Origin: Prevotellaceae bacterium
Lineage (GTDB): Bacteria > Bacteroidota > Bacteroidia > Bacteroidales > UBA932
Direction of reading: 5' to 3'
NCBI GenBank assembly: GCA_031290835.1
Contig: JAISLN010000203.1
Span: forward strand, 1 to 43,522
Length of the DNA: 43,522 nt
In this document: positions 42,279-43,522 of the stretch, in pieces
Numbering within the stretch: position 1 is the first letter of the stretch
Layout of the letters: every line of letters begins with the position of its first letter
The notes under the pieces: generated by a model
Seen by the model: the letters and a program-made list of their open reading frames with translations, nothing else
The model's database searches: none
What the model was told of the DNA's origin: nothing
Program-made: the position numbers and the translations under genes

Positions 42279-43522
42279 ATGTATAAGTGGAGAGAATTAT
42301 TACCCAATAATTTAGGCGTTTTCAGGCAGGTTTTTTCCTCGCTCCGCTCGCGGAACTATCGCCTTTATTTTGCAGGACAATGTATATCAATCACAGGTAC
42401 TTGGATGCAGCAAATTGCCATGAGCTGGCTTGTTTACCGGCTCACGGGCTCGCTGGTGCTGCTGGCCACCATCAACCTGCTGGTGCAGCTGCCAAGCTTC
42501 GTTATCTCACCTTTTTCCGGCGTAATCACCGACCGGTTTGACAGGCATAAAATCATTGTTATCACGCAGCTTTGCATGATGATAGAAGCTCTTACTTTAG
42601 CTACGCTTATGCTTACCGGCGCCATCGCTGTTTGGCAAATTATGGCGCTGGGGCTGTACGTTGGCGTTGTGGCGGCGATTGATGCGCCGGCGCGCCAATC
42701 GCTGACGGTGGAGCTGGTTGATAAAAAGGATATTAGCAACGCTGTGGCGCTCAACTCGGCGGTGTTCAACGGCGCACGGCTGGTGGGGCCGTCCATTGGC
42801 GGGCTTATCGTCGGCTGGCTTGGCGAGGGGTTTTGCTTTTTGATTAACGGCTTGAGCTACATTGCAGTTATCGGCGCTATGCTAAAGATGAGGATTAACC
42901 CAAAAATCTACCATAAGCGCAACGCCCGTATGCTGGAGGAGCTGGGCGAAGGTGTTCGGTACATCAACAGCTTTTTGCCCATCAAGGTGCTGCTTATTAT
43001 GGCGGCGATTATCAGCTTTTTTGGGTTGCCGCTTACGGTGCTTATTCCGGCTTACGTGGGGCAAAATCTTGGCAGCGACAGCCAAATGCTCGGCTTCCTG
43101 ATGTCGGCATTTGGCGCAGGCGCTCTGACAGCCGCCATATACCTTGCCGCCCGAAAGAGCGTGCTGGGGCTGGCCAAGGTGGTGATGCTGTGCACGGCGC
43201 TGTTTGGGTTGGGGCTTATGCTGCTCGCCTACGTGCATACGCCCGCCGTAGCGCTGCTGCTGGCGTTTCCCATCGGTTTTGGCGTAATTGCCGCCATATC
43301 GTCCATCAATACGCTGCTGCAAACCCTTGCCGACGACGACAAGCGCGGCCGCGTGATGAGCATCTACGTGATGGCCATGGTTGGCATGACGCCGCTGGGT
43401 AGCCTGCTGCAAAGCTGGCTGGAGAAGTACATCAGCTTTTCGCTCTGCATTCTGCTGTACGGCGCGGTGTGCGTGCTGGCCGCGCTGGTGTTTGAGCGCT
43501 ACCGGCCTATCGTTCGCCGCCT
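42279..43522 (+). CDS. MFS transporter (MFS_3/EntS-like), partial, runs off window end
   Basis: ATG at 42279: MYKWRELLPNNLGVFRQVFSSLRSRNYRLYFAGQCISITGTWMQQIAMSWLVYRLTGS...ITDRFDRHK; AIDAPARQSLTVELV; ALNSAVFNGARLVGPSIGG. Confidence 0.92.
   Translation, partial: MYKWRELLPNNLGVFRQVFSSLRSRNYRLYFAGQCISITGTWMQQIAMSWLVYRLTGSLVLLATINLLVQLPSFVISPFSGVITDRFDRHKIIVITQLCMMIEALTLATLMLTGAIAVWQIMALGLYVGVVAAIDAPARQSLTVELVDKKDISNAVALNSAVFNGARLVGPSIGGLIVGWLGEGFCFLINGLSYIAVIGAMLKMRINPKIYHKRNARMLEELGEGVRYINSFLPIKVLLIMAAIISFFGLPLTVLIPAYVGQNLGSDSQMLGFLMSAFGAGALTAAIYLAARKSVLGLAKVVMLCTALFGLGLMLLAYVHTPAVALLLAFPIGFGVIAAISSINTLLQTLADDDKRGRVMSIYVMAMVGMTPLGSLLQSWLEKYISFSLCILLYGAVCVLAALVFERYRPIVRR

Overview
The window is a Bacteroidetes-type chromosomal segment; this is inferred from the SusC/SusD pair, type IX secretion (T9SS) C-terminal domains and TTG-N19/20-TAnnTTTG promoters. 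The left ~27 kb, after a partial Uma2-like CDS, is a minus-strand polysaccharide utilisation locus (PUL). In transcription order it encodes an IPT/NHL lipoprotein, SusC, SusD, a DUF1735-like lipoprotein, a GxGYxYP+PA14+T9SS protein, a DUF4965/GtaA-like protein, a 1189-aa multi-module surface protein with InlB-type repeats, a GH2, a small membrane protein, a GH43 and a GH76. The right part holds mostly housekeeping genes: fabD, queA, an ABC exporter pair, a Smr/DUF2027 protein, rnpB, truA, hipBA, an mnmD-like gene and a partial MFS transporter. Three DUF4143-type AAA ATPases are interspersed. The most unusual signal is a nested population of palindromic intergenic repeats between the PUL enzyme genes. 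Their hairpin stems differ in sequence between loci but stay self-complementary around a TAC/GTA loop. Several are amplified into 52-56 bp tandem arrays with locus-specific linkers. Other notable items are a (TG)33 tract upstream of the susCD operon, a 176-bp element with 48-bp inverted arms, a truA with no ATG/GTG/TTG start abutting a repeat array, and flanking direct repeats around the DUF4143 ATPases. All domain names come from reading the translations; no database search was run.
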